Shown here one piece after another: positions 4,779 through 5,889 of a stretch of 5,889 nt of DNA. The position numbers were made by a program, and so were the translations under genes. Source of the stretch: Dehalococcoidia bacterium (lineage in GTDB: Bacteria; Chloroflexota; Dehalococcoidia; GIF9; AB-539-J10); contig DAOVDO010000064.1 of NCBI GenBank assembly GCA_030669525.1, positions 1 through 5,889 of the forward strand. Direction: 5' to 3'. The number at the start of each line of letters is the position of its first letter. Positions within the stretch are counted from its first letter, which is position 1. The notes under the pieces are model-generated. The model saw only the letters and a program-made list of their open reading frames with translations, ran no database searches and was not told where the DNA came from.

Positions 4779-5784
4779 GCAAACATATATCTCTGCGGGC
4801 GTCAATGTTGAGGTAGCCGACAGGATAAAAAAGCTAATTGCCAGGCAGGCAAGAACTACTCTCAGTCCTCAAGCCTTTAACTTCGGCTCCTTCGGCAGCA
4901 TGTTCCAGCTCAAAGGTTACGACGAGCCCGTCCTGGTCTCCAGCGCTGACGGTGTGGGCACCAAGCTTAAAATCGCTTCCCTTCTGAATAAGGATGACTG
5001 TACAGGCATGGATATTGTTAACCACTGTGTTAACGATATTCTTTGCTGTGGTGCCAAGCCACTGTTCTTCCTGGACTATATTGCCATGAGCAAGCTTGTG
5101 CCACAGCAAGTAGAAGCTATCGTCACGGGCATAGCCCGGGCCTGCCAGGAGGTAGGCTGCTCGCTAATCGGCGGTGAAACTGCCGAAATGCCAGGCATTT
5201 ACCTGCAGGGAAGCTATGACCTGGTCGGCTTCATCGTTGGTGTGGTGGAAAAGAGGAATATACTGGACGGCAGTACTATAGCTCCCGGCGACGCAGTCCT
5301 GGGTCTGCCCTCATCTGGCTTGCACACCAATGGCTACTCCCTGGTGCGCCGGGTTTTTAATATAGAGGATAACCCTTCCTGTTTATATGATTTTTATGCC
5401 GAGCTGGGAAAAACCATGGGGGAAGAATTGCTCCAGGTACACCACTGCTACTACCCCGAGCTTAAGTCAGTTCTGCCTTTGATTAAAGGCCTGGCACATA
5501 TTACCGGTGGTGGGTTTAATGGTAATATACCCCGCATTTTGCCTGAGTATACTGCTGTTCATCTAAATAAGGGCTCCTGGGATATCCCCCCTATCTTTAA
5601 ACTGATACAGGAAAAGGGCAATGTGGAAGAAGCGGAAATGTATCGGGTGTTTAACATGGGGATAGGTATGACGGCTATTTGCTCGCCACAGCAAGTGAGC
5701 AAATTGACAGCCGCTCTACCTCAGGTTAAAATTATCGGTCAAGTTATTAAAACAAAAGGCGAGAAAAAAGTATTCATAGATTAA
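4762..5784 (+). CDS. purM: Phosphoribosylformylglycinamidine cyclo-ligase (AIR synthetase)
   Basis: PurM closes the imidazole ring of FGAM using ATP, giving aminoimidazole ribotide. From TTG 4762 the protein is 340 aa, the usual length, and begins KDRNRQTYISAGVNVEVADR, the normal PurM opening (the YxxAGV segment at 9-14). ATP and substrate motifs follow: FGSFGSMF (41-48), SSADGVGTKLK (60-70), GMDIVNHCVNDIL (82-94), GGETAEMPG (137-145), LPSSGLHTNGYSL (182-194), HITGGGFNGNIPR (246-258) and FNMGIGMTA (near 300). In the last-but-one motif E. coli has GGGFWEN; here the Glu position is Gly (G254). The start lies 17 nt inside purF, with GAAGAGG at 4749-4755, so translation is probably coupled. A frame that is open further upstream (to 4495) would add 89 residues unlike any PurM and is rejected. 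purH follows after 10 nt. Confidence 0.95.
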   Translation: MKDRNRQTYISAGVNVEVADRIKKLIARQARTTLSPQAFNFGSFGSMFQLKGYDEPVLVSSADGVGTKLKIASLLNKDDCTGMDIVNHCVNDILCCGAKPLFFLDYIAMSKLVPQQVEAIVTGIARACQEVGCSLIGGETAEMPGIYLQGSYDLVGFIVGVVEKRNILDGSTIAPGDAVLGLPSSGLHTNGYSLVRRVFNIEDNPSCLYDFYAELGKTMGEELLQVHHCYYPELKSVLPLIKGLAHITGGGFNGNIPRILPEYTAVHLNKGSWDIPPIFKLIQEKGNVEEAEMYRVFNMGIGMTAICSPQQVSKLTAALPQVKIIGQVIKTKGEKKVFID

Positions 5785-5794
5785 AGGAGAAAAC

Positions 5795-5889
5795 ATGCGA
5801 GCTATAATAAGCGTTTCCAACAAATCAGGCGTGGCCGATTTCGCCCGCGGGTTACAGGAGCAAGATGTTGATATTTTCAGCACCGGGGG
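5795..5889 (+). CDS. purH: Bifunctional AICAR transformylase/IMP cyclohydrolase, N-terminal fragment
   Basis: Only the first 31 codons are in view. The peptide MRAIISVSNKSGVADFARGL and the following DIFSTGG match the start of the MGS-like IMP cyclohydrolase domain of PurH (ISVSDKTG, then STGG). PurH carries out the last two steps to IMP: formylation of AICAR with 10-formyltetrahydrofolate, then ring closure. AAAGGAG at 5783-5789, overlapping the purM stop, lies 5 nt before the ATG. It is the third gene of the operon, and the window ends inside it. Confidence 0.92.
   Translation, partial: MRAIISVSNKSGVADFARGLQEQDVDIFSTG

Overview
The window is bacterial chromosome of middling GC with closely packed genes, TTG as well as ATG starts, and clear Shine-Dalgarno sites. 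The gene set, mainly the folK/PTPS pair and the purF-purM-purH run with an Fe-S type PurF, fits an anaerobic member of the Chloroflexota, most likely Dehalococcoidia. That placement is inference from gene content and protein style, not from a marker gene. No mobile element, CRISPR array, tRNA or rRNA was seen.

Layout. (1) 1-257, minus strand: the N-terminal part of a biotin-dependent carboxyltransferase (PycB/OadA/5S family), running off the left edge. (2) 258-510: a divergent intergenic region with a promoter, a small hairpin and a possible 10-codon leader ORF before folK. (3) 511-1373, plus: a two-gene folate/pterin operon, folK followed with a 1-nt overlap by a PTPS/QueD-family gene whose active site carries Cys-Glu (CExxHGH). 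This is the signature of PTPS paralogs that replace FolB. (4) 1375-1569, minus: a Trm112-like zinc-ribbon protein, convergent with the previous operon and 1 nt from it. (5) 1684-2193, plus: an extended -10 promoter, an unrecognised 112-aa protein, and a 46-aa very basic protein starting 3 nt after its stop. (6) 2194-3268: a leader with alternative inverted repeats, then an SMP-30/gluconolactonase-family beta-propeller whose start is best placed at 2312. (7) 3316-5889: a near-consensus promoter and the de novo purine genes purF, purM (TTG start inside the end of purF) and the first codons of purH.

How they connect. FolK and the PTPS paralog would make the pterin half of tetrahydrofolate. PurH uses 10-formyl-tetrahydrofolate, so the two metabolic blocks are related. 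PurF makes phosphoribosylamine, PurM closes the imidazole ring, and PurH finishes IMP. The genes between them (Trm112-like, 112-aa, 46-aa and SMP-30-like) have no evident link to purines.

Most worth checking are the FolB-bypass reading of the PTPS gene, the 112-aa/46-aa pair of unknown function, and two start-site corrections (SMP-30-like and purM). I did not find a strong case for a wholly new multi-gene system.
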